DNA of 64,000 nt from Obelidium mucronatum (lineage: Eukaryota; Chytridiomycota; Chytridiomycetes; Chytridiales; Chytriomycetaceae): NCBI GenBank assembly GCA_025765595.1, contig JAIVFH010000107.1, forward strand, positions 48,210 through 112,209, read 5' to 3'. A program made the position numbers and the translations under genes. The notes beneath the pieces are model-generated. The model was given only the letters and a program-made list of their open reading frames with translations. It was not told the origin of the DNA and searched no databases. Below are positions 54,567 to 64,000 of this stretch, in pieces. Within the stretch, counting starts at the first letter, position 1, and each line of letters opens with the position of its first letter.

Positions 54567-56745
54567 GCCGAAAGATGGACTTGAAGTTGACGCGCCACCT
54601 ATAACTCAAGTCATCAGTACATCAGTGTCACATCAAATGGAAGAAGATGAAAATCAAATACCTTCAACTACTACTGCTACCACTAAGAAGAAGCGACGGA
54701 AAGACAAAGCCGTTCCTGATTCCATCATTCATCAAAACATCCAACCTCAACTTCGCAAAGCCGAACGTGCCCTACAATGGAAACAATCAGCAAAATCAAC
54801 AAATACAACAACATCAAAAACCAAATTCAGCTTACCTTCAAGGATTGACCCAGCTCCCGAAGAAATTCTGGATCCAAACAACTATAATCAACTCTATGAC
54901 GAACTTAAAAGGGCGTTCCGCACCGGGGGGGGCTGTGATGAGAATTCGGTCTTGTCACAGCCAGACGCAGTCCCCCCTGCGAATGATAAGTCATTAGAAG
55001 AATTCATTACATTATACAACAACACTGAAACACTTACCAGTATCAAGGAAACACCAAAACTCTTGTACCAGTTTCAGCCAACAAACACCAAGTTTGTCTT
55101 TGTCATTGATAGAGGATGCCGAAAGACTTGCTTGAAGACCACAGATTATTTCGTCTCTTTTACTCCGTGTAGCCGATCCTCCGGTACCGCTGACAAAGAT
55201 GGCACTCCACTTCAGATAACTGGAACTGGAGACGCAGTCATCATTCTGGAAAATGGATACGAGTTATTAATCAAAGACGCGTGCCTTACTCCAAAGATTG
55301 TAACTCACCTCATTGGAACCAATGACCTTGAAGACGCTGGACTTCACTTCCAATCTTCAAGAGGACTTCCCGGTTACATCTTCAAGTCCCATCCATCTTC
55401 TGACTTAGGACCGCATCAACCACTATCCCAATGTGTCAAACGAAATGGACTCCACTTTCTCCCAGTACGCAATCATCCTATTCCATTCAATCAGTCGCGT
55501 CAGTTCCATTTGCTACTTTCAGCAAAACTTCAGAATATGCGTCTAAGAGAATTAAGCAAAGGAGAGTTAGAAAGAGCATCGCGTCAAATGTTAAATGACT
55601 TACTGGATTATGAGCTTCGACACCGAATCTTTGGACATGCTAGCGACGCAAGACTCAGATACATGCAGCGCCATCATACTTCAAGCAACTTGCATCCAAT
55701 TCAATTCCCGCCGAAGCCAATGCCATGCGATTCCTGCGAAAGTTGTAAAACAAATAAGCAACCGTTTAAGTCAGATCCAAAGAAACATTTACCTGGCGAA
55801 CAACTTGGATTCGACGTCGTTGAAATCAAACCACCGCATCTCGGAAAATACCCATACGCGCTTGTGATGAACGACTATGGTTCGAAGAGATCTGACATCG
55901 CGCTACTTGAACACAAAGATGAAGCATTAGTTTGGGCTATCCGACTTCATCAAAAGACAATCACAAAATATCAACTCACCACAAAACGGATGCAAATGGA
56001 TCCAGGAGAGCTAGGAAGATCTCCCGCATTCATGAAGTACTGCGAACTCAACAATATCTCATTCGAGCCAGGAATACCAGAACAGCACCAAATGGATGGA
56101 GGACCCGAACGGACAATTCAAACCTTGAGCAAGATGGCCAGGACTTTCCTATATCAATGCAAAGCACCGTTAGAATACTGGGGATACGCATTTGAACACG
56201 CATCAGAAATCAACAACGTCTTACCTGTTATATCCCGCAATATCGATAGCCCCGAATACGCCAGCTCTGGAATTCGTCCTCAAACGTCCAACTTCCAGCC
56301 CTTTGGATGTGCTGTCAAATATCTTCCTGTATCAACACAAATTGTTAGCAAAATGGAACCAACACGGAAAGAAGGGATTTACCTTGGATCTAAGACCCCA
56401 TCCCAAGTCATTGTCCTTGACTTGGAAACTGCTCGCGTTCACCTTGTTCGATTCAAAGATTGTATCTTCAAGCCGACTGTTTACCCGTCATGGCCGCAAC
56501 CCACATTCGCCACCTCCACACAAACCTTGGTCTTGAATTCACCAGAGTTACAAATCAAGACAACGTTGCTGTGGATACAAACGTTAAAAATTAAATTGAC
56601 ATCATGGAAAAAGTCAAACACAAACCTCTTGATGCGGAGACACTCCAAGCGTTGCGAACCAACCGAAAGCAACCAAAACTACACCACACAGTCCTCAAGG
56701 CAAACGCCGCGAGACTTGAACTACAAAACACAAATCAACATTTAA
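54545..56745 (+). pseudogene. Inner Copia protease-integrase
   Basis: The long open frame has a protease-like segment FVFVIDRGCRKTC in which the usual DSG is DRG. A GAG-pre-integrase zinc region follows (HRIFGHASDARLRYMQ...CDSCESC). The integrase core keeps all three acids: FDVVEI, MDPGELG and GGPERTIQ. A C-terminal tail (FGCAVKYLPVSTQI...EGIYLGSK) follows and the frame ends before reverse transcriptase. The altered protease motif suggests inactivity. Confidence 0.8.
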
Positions 56746-57565
56746 CAAAAACGTAAGATACAACACAATAACCCCAATCCTTCCTTACCATTCATCTTGT
56801 TTGGAACTTGCGGGGGACGCCTTGTAAGACTTAACGGGAACGGATTGAGGGGAAGCTACAACACACAATCAAAAACTTAATTAATAAGGGCCAAGCCCTG
56901 ATCCCGGGATCCCCAACACATAAACAATTTACATACCTTGATCACCTCCATCAACGGTAGCCACAAACAATTGGAAGTACTCTCGAAGAGAGGAAACTCT
57001 CCACATACAAATCACTACAAAAATCAAAACTTTTAACACACGTCATTACAAAAACACATATTATCTCACCTCAATCGCTCGAATCAACGACGATACACTA
57101 ATCACAATACAAATAACACTTAGTAAAACCACCAAACCACTCAAAAGTGCGATGAAGCGTACCTTAACAAGCCCAGGTCTTGGCACTTCGGTACGACCGC
57201 CACCGCAACCACCACCAACAACACCAAAACCAGCAACGGCGCCGCAAAGAATATCTCAGAGACTCAGCAAATCACGGACATTGCTTGCGACAACACTGCT
57301 GTGCTCACCAACACTCGACGAAGAAGAGACACATGTTTTTGGTGAAGAATGGTCATCAGCTACAATCGAGGATAAACTACACGACGTACCACTCACCTCG
57401 ACGCCTGTCTCAAAGACTCCTGAATCACCGAAGACACGGAACGCAGCCATGAAGTGTGAAGTGGAATTCACTTCACTGGGGTTTCTTTAATTCACTTTAT
57501 TTTATCTTTATTTACACACTTATTTATTTATGATTTATTTGGTTATTTATTATTTAATTTATTTG
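56746..57565 (+). other. Inner Copia integrase-RT linker, degraded
   Basis: Mostly non-coding. An ORF at 57152-57490 has the Pro/Thr-rich, RISQRLSK-type composition of Copia linkers. At 56847-56863 GAGGGGAAG is followed directly by CTACAACA, i.e. the polypurine tract joined to the last eight bases of the LTR. Confidence 0.45.
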
Positions 57566-58318
57566 TGTTGGGGGAATTGGATTTCTTTGTTGCAGATTTA
57601 CATTTTGTGGGGGAAACTACAAAAAGGGGATGCGGTGAAGAAATAAAATACAAGTTGCTGAGAATGAAATAGTAGGCCACTATCCAGCTCTACAGGGCTT
57701 ACCACGAGTCCCAGTTTCAGAGTAACAACGTGTCGGTTACTTACATGATTATCCTGGGGAGGGTGTAGGTTCTCTAGATGCGCAACTTAACGCATTCTAT
57801 TGTTCTCCTGTGATGCGTTCGCAGGACAAGGGGTTTGATGTCAGATGACGCGTGGGTCACGCAAGTCACATGAGTGGATTGAAGAGATCCACGGGACCTT
57901 GCGGTAATTATTACGTAGGCCTGGAGGCGGCGGACACAGAGTGGCCCAGACTGGTAGCGGGGGATTGAGAAAGGCGCTATTGGAATTCTGGTGGCGCGAC
58001 TTAACTGTGTTGCGGATTGCGGACCCCAAGGCAGGGACCCGGGACCGCGATTACAGTTCCGTCTAGCTAGTAATAATTATTATCACGTGTTTGATGACCC
58101 ACGGTGCGGCAGAGGTGAGGCCTGGTCAAAATCAAACAGTGGCGTGTGGGGAGATGAGGGTGGATGATGGGCTTGAGGTGCGGGACGTAAGGAGCGGGGT
58201 TAGTAAGTGGTGTTTTATTTAATTTCGTTCTTTATTCTTCTATCTTCTTCTTCTTTCTTTATTTGTTTGCTTTTAACCCTTTGATAGAATCAAAGTTGTA
58301 GCGGTAGCTATTTCCGCA
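57566..58318 (+). mobile_element. Third LTR (about 753 bp) with primer binding site, inserted in the inner Copia
   Basis: Begins TGTTGGGGGAATTGG and ends TTTCCGCA. Two bases later TGGTATCAGGGCC (58321-58333) matches the widespread initiator-tRNA-Met primer binding site apart from one base. No coding sequence of this element follows before RT of the host Copia resumes near 58580, so only a 5' remnant remains. The ends are inferred from TG/CA and PBS placement. Confidence 0.6.
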
Positions 58319-58579
58319 GTTGGTATCAGGGCCAGGGACCACTAATTGTGATCAGTTTAACTTCGCACGGGAATTAAAAGTGTGGAGAGATTACTAACCA
58401 AACAATGAAAAACCCATAGGTTATATCCGCGGAAGGGATCTGGGCTTAGAGCGTGGGCTTGGAGCTCAGGCTTGCGGAGAGTGTGGCTGGATCTGTAGCA
58501 CACAGCCGCGCTCAGCCTATGGGACGTTCTGGGAACTCACCTGGACCGCAGTTCCTGGGAAATTGGAGGCATCCCGTGT

Positions 58580-60054
58580 TACAGAAGAGCAAATTCCAAG
58601 AAGAATGGCTTGCAGCCAAGAAAGCCGAACTTGACGCGCTCGTGGACAACAAGACCTATAGACTTGTGAAAGCTCCTGACGGCATCAATATTGTCGGCAG
58701 CAAATGGGTTTACAAGGTCAAGTTGAACAGCAATGGATCTGTTGAACGGTTTAAGGCGCGTTTAGTCGCTCAGGGATATACTCAACAATTCGGATTGGAT
58801 TATACGGAAACTCACTCACCGGTTATGCGCGCAGCAACTTTCAGATGGCTTTTATCGCTCACAGCAATTAACGGGGGACACCCGCATGTGCGACGTGAGC
58901 ACCGCATACTTGTATGGCGATATCGACAAACCCGTCTACATGAAGCAGCCTCCCGGATACGACGATGGAACCGGCAGGGTCTATGAACTCCTAAAAGGAC
59001 TTTATGGATTAAAACAAGCGGGTCGTATATGGTATAAGAAGTTGACAACTCACCTCAAAGAAACAGGATACACTCAGTCGAAGGCGGACCCGTGCGTCTC
59101 TTGTGTTTCTTCGGTGACCAAGCACTAATCGATGAGGGCGTGATTTCTCTAAGGAAGGAATTCAAAATGCGAGACTTATGAAAAATTACCTACACAATCG
59201 GAATACAAGTTGAACACGAGCCCTCCGGAATATTCATCCACCAATCAAAATACATCAAGGAAATCTTGGAGCGATTTACGGGGCATTTTTCGCATTATCC
59301 AATTTCCACTCCCTTGCCAAGCTCATTTTCACCAACTCCAGCATCAGACACCACCCCCCTATTCAACAACCCATCCCTATACCTTGAAGCCATCGGATGC
59401 CTCAACTACGCAGCTATCAACACTTGCCCAGACATTTCTACAGCTATCTCTTTCCTATCTATCTTCTCCAGCAAACCATCTCAACAACACTGGGAAGACC
59501 TCATGCGCGTCTTCCGCTACATCCATGACACACAAGACCACGGTATCTTCTACTCCAAACAAGGCAATTCAAGTCCTATCGGCTACAGCGACGCCGCGTA
59601 CAACATCCACCACGAAGCTAAGTCACAGCTTGGCTACATGGTTGTTCTCGCGGATGGCCTCATAAGCTGGAAATCAACCAAGACTCCAGTCACCCCACTT
59701 TCATCTACAGAAGCCGAATACATGTCCATCAGCGAATTAGGACGCGAACTACAATCTTTTATTCAGCTATACGATACACTCAACATACCACTCGAAAAAC
59801 CAATTAAAGTCTTCGAAGACAACCAGTCTACAATTCATCAATGCAACAATGACGTATTCTCCCATTGATCCAAGCACATTAATATTCGATACCACTATAT
59901 CCGCGAACTGGTCAATTTAAAACAAGTCAAGGTCACTTGGATCAAGACCGCTGACCAGCCAGCCAATTTACTCACCAAGTGCCTTGGACGCGATCAATTC
60001 AAGAAACTTTGTGCCCGATTTGGCATGATGTCTCTTACCGCGATTTCAATTTAA
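58580..60054 (+). pseudogene. Inner Copia reverse transcriptase and RNase H
   Basis: RT blocks: KTYRLVKAPDGINIVGSKWVYKVK, FKARLVAQGYTQQFGLDY, then after a one-base shift in a G-run (about 58872) DVSTAYLYGDIDKPVYMKQPPGY and LKGLYGLKQAGRIWYK. The segment around the catalytic YVDD is missing between QALI and GVISLRKEF (near 59127-59145), and MRDL is followed by TGA. RNase H is well preserved: CLNYAAINTCPDISTAISF, GYSDAAYNIHHEAKSQLGY, SSTEAEYMSISELGREL and FEDNQST, then ADQPANLLTKCLGRDQFKKL. One further stop lies at 59866. Confidence 0.85.
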
Positions 60055-60250
60055 CCATTCACGATTCAAGATTGACTTCCGCGATACGCATTGGGGCCCT
60101 TCGTGATTTGCCCCCAATAATGCTAAGTCAATTCTATTCAATTCAATTCGATTTCGATTCTAGAATCTAGATACTTCATATTTTAAACATACAACGCATA
60201 CAGAACGATTCAACTATTTATTCAAGTTCAAAAGTACACAAGAAGACCAA

Positions 60251-60321
60251 CCACTTAGCTCAATGGTCAGAACTCAGGTCTGCTACCAAGACAACCCAGG
60301 TTCAAGACCTGCTCTGTGCAC
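60251..60321 (+). other. tRNA-like sequence upstream of the 3' LTR
   Basis: TTAGCTCAATGGTCAGA resembles a tRNA D-arm (A box), and CAGGTTCAAGACCTG forms a T-arm (B box) with a 4-bp stem; a GTCT/AGAC stem lies between. The acceptor stem does not pair and the anticodon loop lacks U33, so it is not a functional tRNA. It may be a tRNA pseudogene or SINE head. Confidence 0.45.
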
Positions 60322-60648
60322 ATGTTCGATTATTACATATCCGCCTATGAAGGTTTCACTTCATCCTTGCTTCGCCATTTTAAAGGTTGAGCGAGGGACG
60401 AGTGTTTTAGTCAGTAAGAATCTGACACAGGGTGTAATAACGCAAGACCGCACAGAAAGACACAACTCTCAAGCGATTCACACGATCAAGGGGAAGGCAC
60501 CATCACGTGACAATCACATGACCTTCGCCGAACCCGATTTAATCACCAAGCCTTAATTAATCATTGGCGATTAATCAAGTCACATTCATGTCACATGACG
60601 CAAGTCTGATCGTTGTTCAATTCATTCTTTATTCAATCATGTTCGCTT

Positions 60649-60657
60649 GAGGGGAAG
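60649..60657 (+). other. Polypurine tract of inner Copia
   Basis: GAGGGGAAG lies directly against the start of the 3' LTR, the expected position for plus-strand priming. Confidence 0.75.
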
Positions 60658-60799
60658 TGTTGGAGGCACATGAAACTCATGTTGCAAGCTCCATGTTTGG
60701 AAATAAAGTTTAAGAATTCTCTCCAAAATCTCTCTAGTGTCCACAACGATCAGCTCACCTGTCTACAGAACCAGCACCGCTTCCAGTCCCTCTACAACA
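60658..60799 (+). repeat. Inner Copia 3' LTR
   Basis: 142 bp, identical by eye to the 5' LTR, followed by the GTATG target duplication at 60800-60804. Confidence 0.93.
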
Positions 60800-60804
60800 G
60801 TATG

Positions 60805-62746
60805 ATTCTTGATCCATGTCGAAACGGCCCGGGCTATACGTTTTTCGGCAGCTGATTATGGTCCCTACTATATCTTTAACTGTGATTGGCAAACGTATGT
60901 GTAACCATTGTAGGAACTTATCGGATTCTGTTCAACATCCTGGGTCTTCAGCAATTTCGCCATCATCCGCATACCACTGCATGAAAAGAATTTTTTCGTG
61001 TAGCACTTCCGTGAGTTGTTTTATCCAAATAGATGGGCTCGAAGGACACTGTTGGAAGCCGTATTCTCTGAAGAGGTTGTCGCGGTGATTTGCAAACAAG
61101 AAGGAGCCGTCTCTTTGACCGTTGATAACTTTTTTCGATTGTAAGTAGTGAGTATCAGGTGAAACACCGCGTGGTAGTGGGAATCCGTTCGGTATGTATG
61201 TAAAGACTGGTCTCTCTGGGTTGTTTGGGGTTTGGAGGAATGCGCCGTTAACGTCTACTTTACGTGAATTCATACCTCTCTGTGTGACATGGATAGAGAA
61301 AATCTTATTTGATTCAATGTCTGGAGTAGTAACGTAGACTTGTCCAACGTCAGATAGTTTTTGTGAGCTTCCGTCCGCGATAGCTTTAACGTATGGTTCG
61401 TAAATTCCAGTGTCTTCATTTTGTTTTTCGGTGAGTCCGTAGAATAGCGGTATGACAGGGGTAGTGGCTTGTGATTTTTTTACAAACTCGTACGCTTTTG
61501 CATCATCTAATTTTTTGTGGTGTTTAGCAAAAGCGTCTTTCCATTCCTTAACTTGGAGGGCATCGCGAACAGAGATATTGGCGTTCCGTGAAACCAAGGC
61601 TGTAAAATTTTTTCCTGTAGCTGCGTCATACAGTTGTGTTTGGACAGTGTTTCTGCCCGAACGTCGTGGCTCAGGGGTAGGAGTTATTTCGGGTAGTAAG
61701 GGTGTTGTGGGGCGTGTATTATTTGTAGAAGAGGTAGTAGAGCCTTCCGGCGTGAAGTATTTGGAGTTGTTTGATGGGCTTGCCGGTTGTGTGGTTTGAA
61801 TGGGGACTGGTCTTGGTATTAGTTCTTCTGGGTTGCTATTGGCAATTTCGAGTTCTTCGACTGTGCATTCCATGGGAATTGCAATGAGGTCGTCTTCGGA
61901 ATGGTCTGTGTAGTGTTCGGACCATCGGATTACCGGAACCGTTTCCATTTGTTTTCCTTGTATTTGTTGGTGATTGAACGCCGTTTCGACAAAATATGCG
62001 TCTCTAGAATAAATGATAGAATTTGGGTCAGTAACATCCCGGATGAATTTCCAACCCATTCGTTGCACTGGATGTCCGTTGTAATTTCCGTAACCAATGA
62101 AGTGTGTGCGTATAGCTCTTGGGCTCGTTTTCCAGTATACTCCAGGTTTGTCCAGGTTTTTGTCCGTAATTTTGACATGTTTTGGCAGTATTCGTGGGTA
62201 CGCGATACAATTTAGAGTCCTCCAATGTTTTACAAGCGGTTTAAATCCTGTGAGTAGTTCGAACGGTGTTTTTGTTTCTTTCCCGTGGATGGTGCGGTTG
62301 TCCACATGTGCATGGTAAAGAGCGTTGTTGAGCCAGAAGTTCATCGGAACACCTGTTTGGATAATGTTAGCTCTAACTCTTTCCATCGTGACCTTAAAGT
62401 ATCCGTTTAAGTGTCCATCCTGGTTATGCGCGTCTGTCATCGTGATTTGTAGCGTTTTTGATTGTTCGTTGCAGGCTGATCGCATAAGATTACTTTCTGC
62501 TTCCCCGGATGGATCCATTCTGATGTTGAGTACTTTTTCCGTAGAATGTGATTCCAGGTACTTAATGGCATATTTCAGAGTTGCGGTAACATCGGTTGCT
62601 CGGTGTTGAAATAAACCGTAGCATAGTTTGAAGTTGATAGATGGGACCATTATGCCCAACATGCACGTGTGTCCATCAAGAGATGGATTACTTTTTTCCG
62701 GAAAGAAGACATCAATGATGATAGTGTCGAGCATACGGCTCTCCAC
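60805..62746 (-). pseudogene. Outer Copia integrase and reverse transcriptase N-terminal part
   Basis: Integrase core: LDTIIIDVFFPEK (first Asp) and NIRMDPSGEAE (second Asp). The third acid position reads LNGYFKVTMERVR, with AAG (Lys) where Glu is expected. A Pro/Thr linker (PRRSGRNTVQTQLYDAATG) follows. RT blocks are VREALQVKEW-like DALQVKEWKDAF, KVDVNGAFLQTPNNPERPVF, SPSIWIKQL and the catalytic FMQWYADDGE. TGA near 60934 ends the frame; coding-like sequence continues to the insertion at 60804. Confidence 0.85.
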
Positions 62747-63383
62747 CCAATGGTAGGCGTGGCATTTTTGCTATTACGCATGTTTCGCAGAAGAATTCTT
62801 TGTCCTTGTTTCCTGTAAGCGTAAGACCGTTGACAGCAGGGATTGTTTTCAGAATTTGGTCGATTCCTGCATGCATGAATCGTTTGTGCCAAGTTCGGAG
62901 TGTGGTTTTCGGAAACGAGGTTCCCAGGAGAGCCTTAATTTTGGGGTCATTGTCCAATTGAGCATTTGCTTCCGGTGAATCGAGAATCATTTGAAAAAGT
63001 CCATCGACACCTTTTGCTTTTGCGGCGACTTCCAATTTCCCATTGACCATCTTTCCAATATATGCAGTCATTGATTCATGGTCAAAGTATACATTAAACT
63101 TTTTGACCAATAGTTTCCAGATTGATACAAGATTTTCCGTAGAATTAGGAATATGTTTGACTTCCTTAAGTATCAAGTTCGAGTTTTTTACATTTAGGTT
63201 TCCTTGAATACCACTGCCAGTAAGTACAGAGTCGGGAGCAATTCCTTGAATTTTTGAGGGCAAGCATGAGGATTTGTCGGCTAGTAACTTTGCGTTGTGT
63301 GTCAAGTGTTTTTCTGATCCTGAGTCGAGGAAAGCTATTTGAGTTCGGTGAGTAGGGTTATTTTCGACAAGGAAGGAGTAGTA
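62712..63383 (-). pseudogene. Outer Copia protease and integrase zinc region
   Basis: Begins after an in-frame TGA that follows the gag ORF. Protease motif IAFLDSGSEKHLTHN has an intact DSG. Later KHIPNSTENLVSIWKLL and a GAG-pre-integrase region (TWHKRFMHAG...CETCVIAKMPRLP) are seen. The frame stops at 62712; integrase resumes in the +1 frame. Confidence 0.82.
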
Positions 63384-64000
63384 TCAAGTAGCTTTAATGT
63401 AAGCACGACGAATAATCAAACTAGACCCCAATACCGCCTTCACTTCCAAACCAGCCGTTGTTGCTTCCGGAGATTCAAACCCAATGAAAGCAATTGGCTT
63501 TCCTTCCTTTGTCTTGGCGAAATGGACATGTCTTGCATCTTTGAAGTGAGCTTGGATAGCTGCTGCAGTAGTGCCGTCCACGAAGCTGGTAACAAACAAT
63601 CTGAGTGGATCAAAGTCGGGTTTTGGCCAGGCTGTGCCAGAGGGACCAGAGCGAGCTGCAAGGTCCTTCGACAGAGATGCGATTTGTAGTTGGAGACTGG
63701 CAATAGTTGGTTCTTCATTGTTTTCTTTGGCAACAAAGGCGCGAGCAGGACCAGTACCGAACATTTCCTTGTGAGCAGTACAACTGCGAGAGCTCATTTC
63801 GTCGTCAGCAACAATTTGCATAACTTCCATGAAGCTAAGAGGGTCTTTCTTGGCTTTTGCTGAAATCAAGGCCGACATAGAGCGTGCAAGATCGTCGTCT
63901 GTGAGTCCTGTGAAGAAGCATTTGATATTATTAGCTTCGAACTCGGCACAGAGATCCGGATTGGTGACGTCAGGGTAACCCAACTCGGCAAGGATAAGAA
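63384..64000 (-). CDS. Outer Copia gag with C-terminal RRM-like domain (5' end outside window)
   Basis: Open frame from the window edge to TGA at 63384. The N-terminal part is helical gag-like sequence (CAEFEANNIKCFFTGLTDDDLARSM). The last 75 residues look like an RNA-recognition motif: LRLFVTSF (RNP2-like), a helix TTAAAIQAHFKDA, KPIAFIGFES (RNP1-like), a second helix and IIRRAYIKA. No CCHC zinc knuckle is visible, so the RRM may replace it for RNA binding. The pol frame continues in the same register after the TGA. Confidence 0.7.
   Translation of the reverse strand, partial: LILAELGYPDVTNPDLCAEFEANNIKCFFTGLTDDDLARSMSALISAKAKKDPLSFMEVMQIVADDEMSSRSCTAHKEMFGTGPARAFVAKENNEEPTIASLQLQIASLSKDLAARSGPSGTAWPKPDFDPLRLFVTSFVDGTTAAAIQAHFKDARHVHFAKTKEGKPIAFIGFESPEATTAGLEVKAVLGSSLIIRRAYIKAT

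Larger units (their letters stand above)
53665..60799 (+). mobile_element. Copia-type retrotransposon (inner, plus strand) with identical 142-bp LTRs
   Basis: Bounded by TG...CA LTRs and a 5-bp GTATG target duplication (53660-53664 and 60800-60804). Internal order is gag zinc knuckle, protease, integrase, then a 1.7-kb interval holding another LTR, then RT and RNase H, then a polypurine tract GAGGGGAAG at 60649-60657. Identical LTRs imply a recent insertion, yet RT lacks its YVDD block and several frames are broken. Confidence 0.92.
52775..64000 (-). mobile_element. Copia-type retrotransposon (outer, minus strand), split by an inner element; 5' end outside window
   Basis: Order on the minus strand is gag, protease, integrase, RT, RNase H, i.e. 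Ty1/Copia. The 3' end lies near 52775, directly against the truncated gene fragment. The element is interrupted by another insertion at 53665-60804; reading across that insertion restores the RT/RNase H region with a shared CATAC target. It is dead: there is a TGA between gag and pol, a frameshift at 62746, a TGA after the YADDGE motif, and Lys replaces the integrase catalytic Glu. No terminal LTR longer than about 100 bp is possible at the 52.8-kb end. Confidence 0.85.

Noticed and set aside
60251..60321. Functional tRNA gene
   Set aside because: Acceptor arms do not pair and the anticodon loop is not canonical.

Overview
The window reads as a compact fungal nuclear genome, most likely an early-diverging, possibly zoosporic (chytrid-like) lineage; the phylum is inference. 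Support: many introns of about 45-60 nt with GT..AG ends; four Zn2Cys6 / fungal-specific transcription factors; a Diaphanous-type formin; a CHIP-type (TPR plus U-box) ubiquitin ligase, an F-box/ApaG protein and a four-LIM paxillin-like protein, which are more usual in animals and early-diverging fungi than in yeasts; and Copia retrotransposons. Gene spacing is tight: 22 bp, 48 bp and 54 bp gaps, and one pair of divergent genes whose 5' ends overlap.

Layout. 0-17 kb is dense housekeeping/regulatory sequence: Dal5-like MFS permease (-), 2-oxoglutarate dioxygenase-like protein (+), formin (-), a class II HMG-CoA reductase with a long C-terminal extension (-), F-box/ApaG (-), CHIP (-), SET-domain methyltransferase (+) and tRNA-His (-). 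17-21 kb is sparse, with two unrecognised genes. 21.3-24.6 kb holds a BTB protein. 24.6-39.1 kb is a head-to-tail array of four paralogous Zn2Cys6 regulators, all on the minus strand. 39.2-45.1 kb has an unrecognised gene, a paxillin-like LIM protein and a RasGEF.

45-53 kb is a dynamic region. A 2,225-bp block (5' part of the RasGEF plus a divergent 169-aa gene) is duplicated at about 98% identity. Next to it is a small family of genes encoding a heptad-repeat coiled coil followed by a domain whose conserved residues fit a PD-(D/E)XK nuclease. One copy is intact and three are decayed. This is the best candidate for something undescribed.

52.8-64 kb is a nested transposon: a minus-strand Copia element with an RRM-like domain in gag, split by a plus-strand Copia element with identical 142-bp LTRs and a 5-bp target duplication, itself split by a third LTR with a primer binding site.

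Several otherwise conserved genes (CHIP, SET, BTB, LIM) need one-base frame corrections, often in GC-rich 5' exons. I read these mainly as sequence errors; they affect how far the gene models can be trusted.
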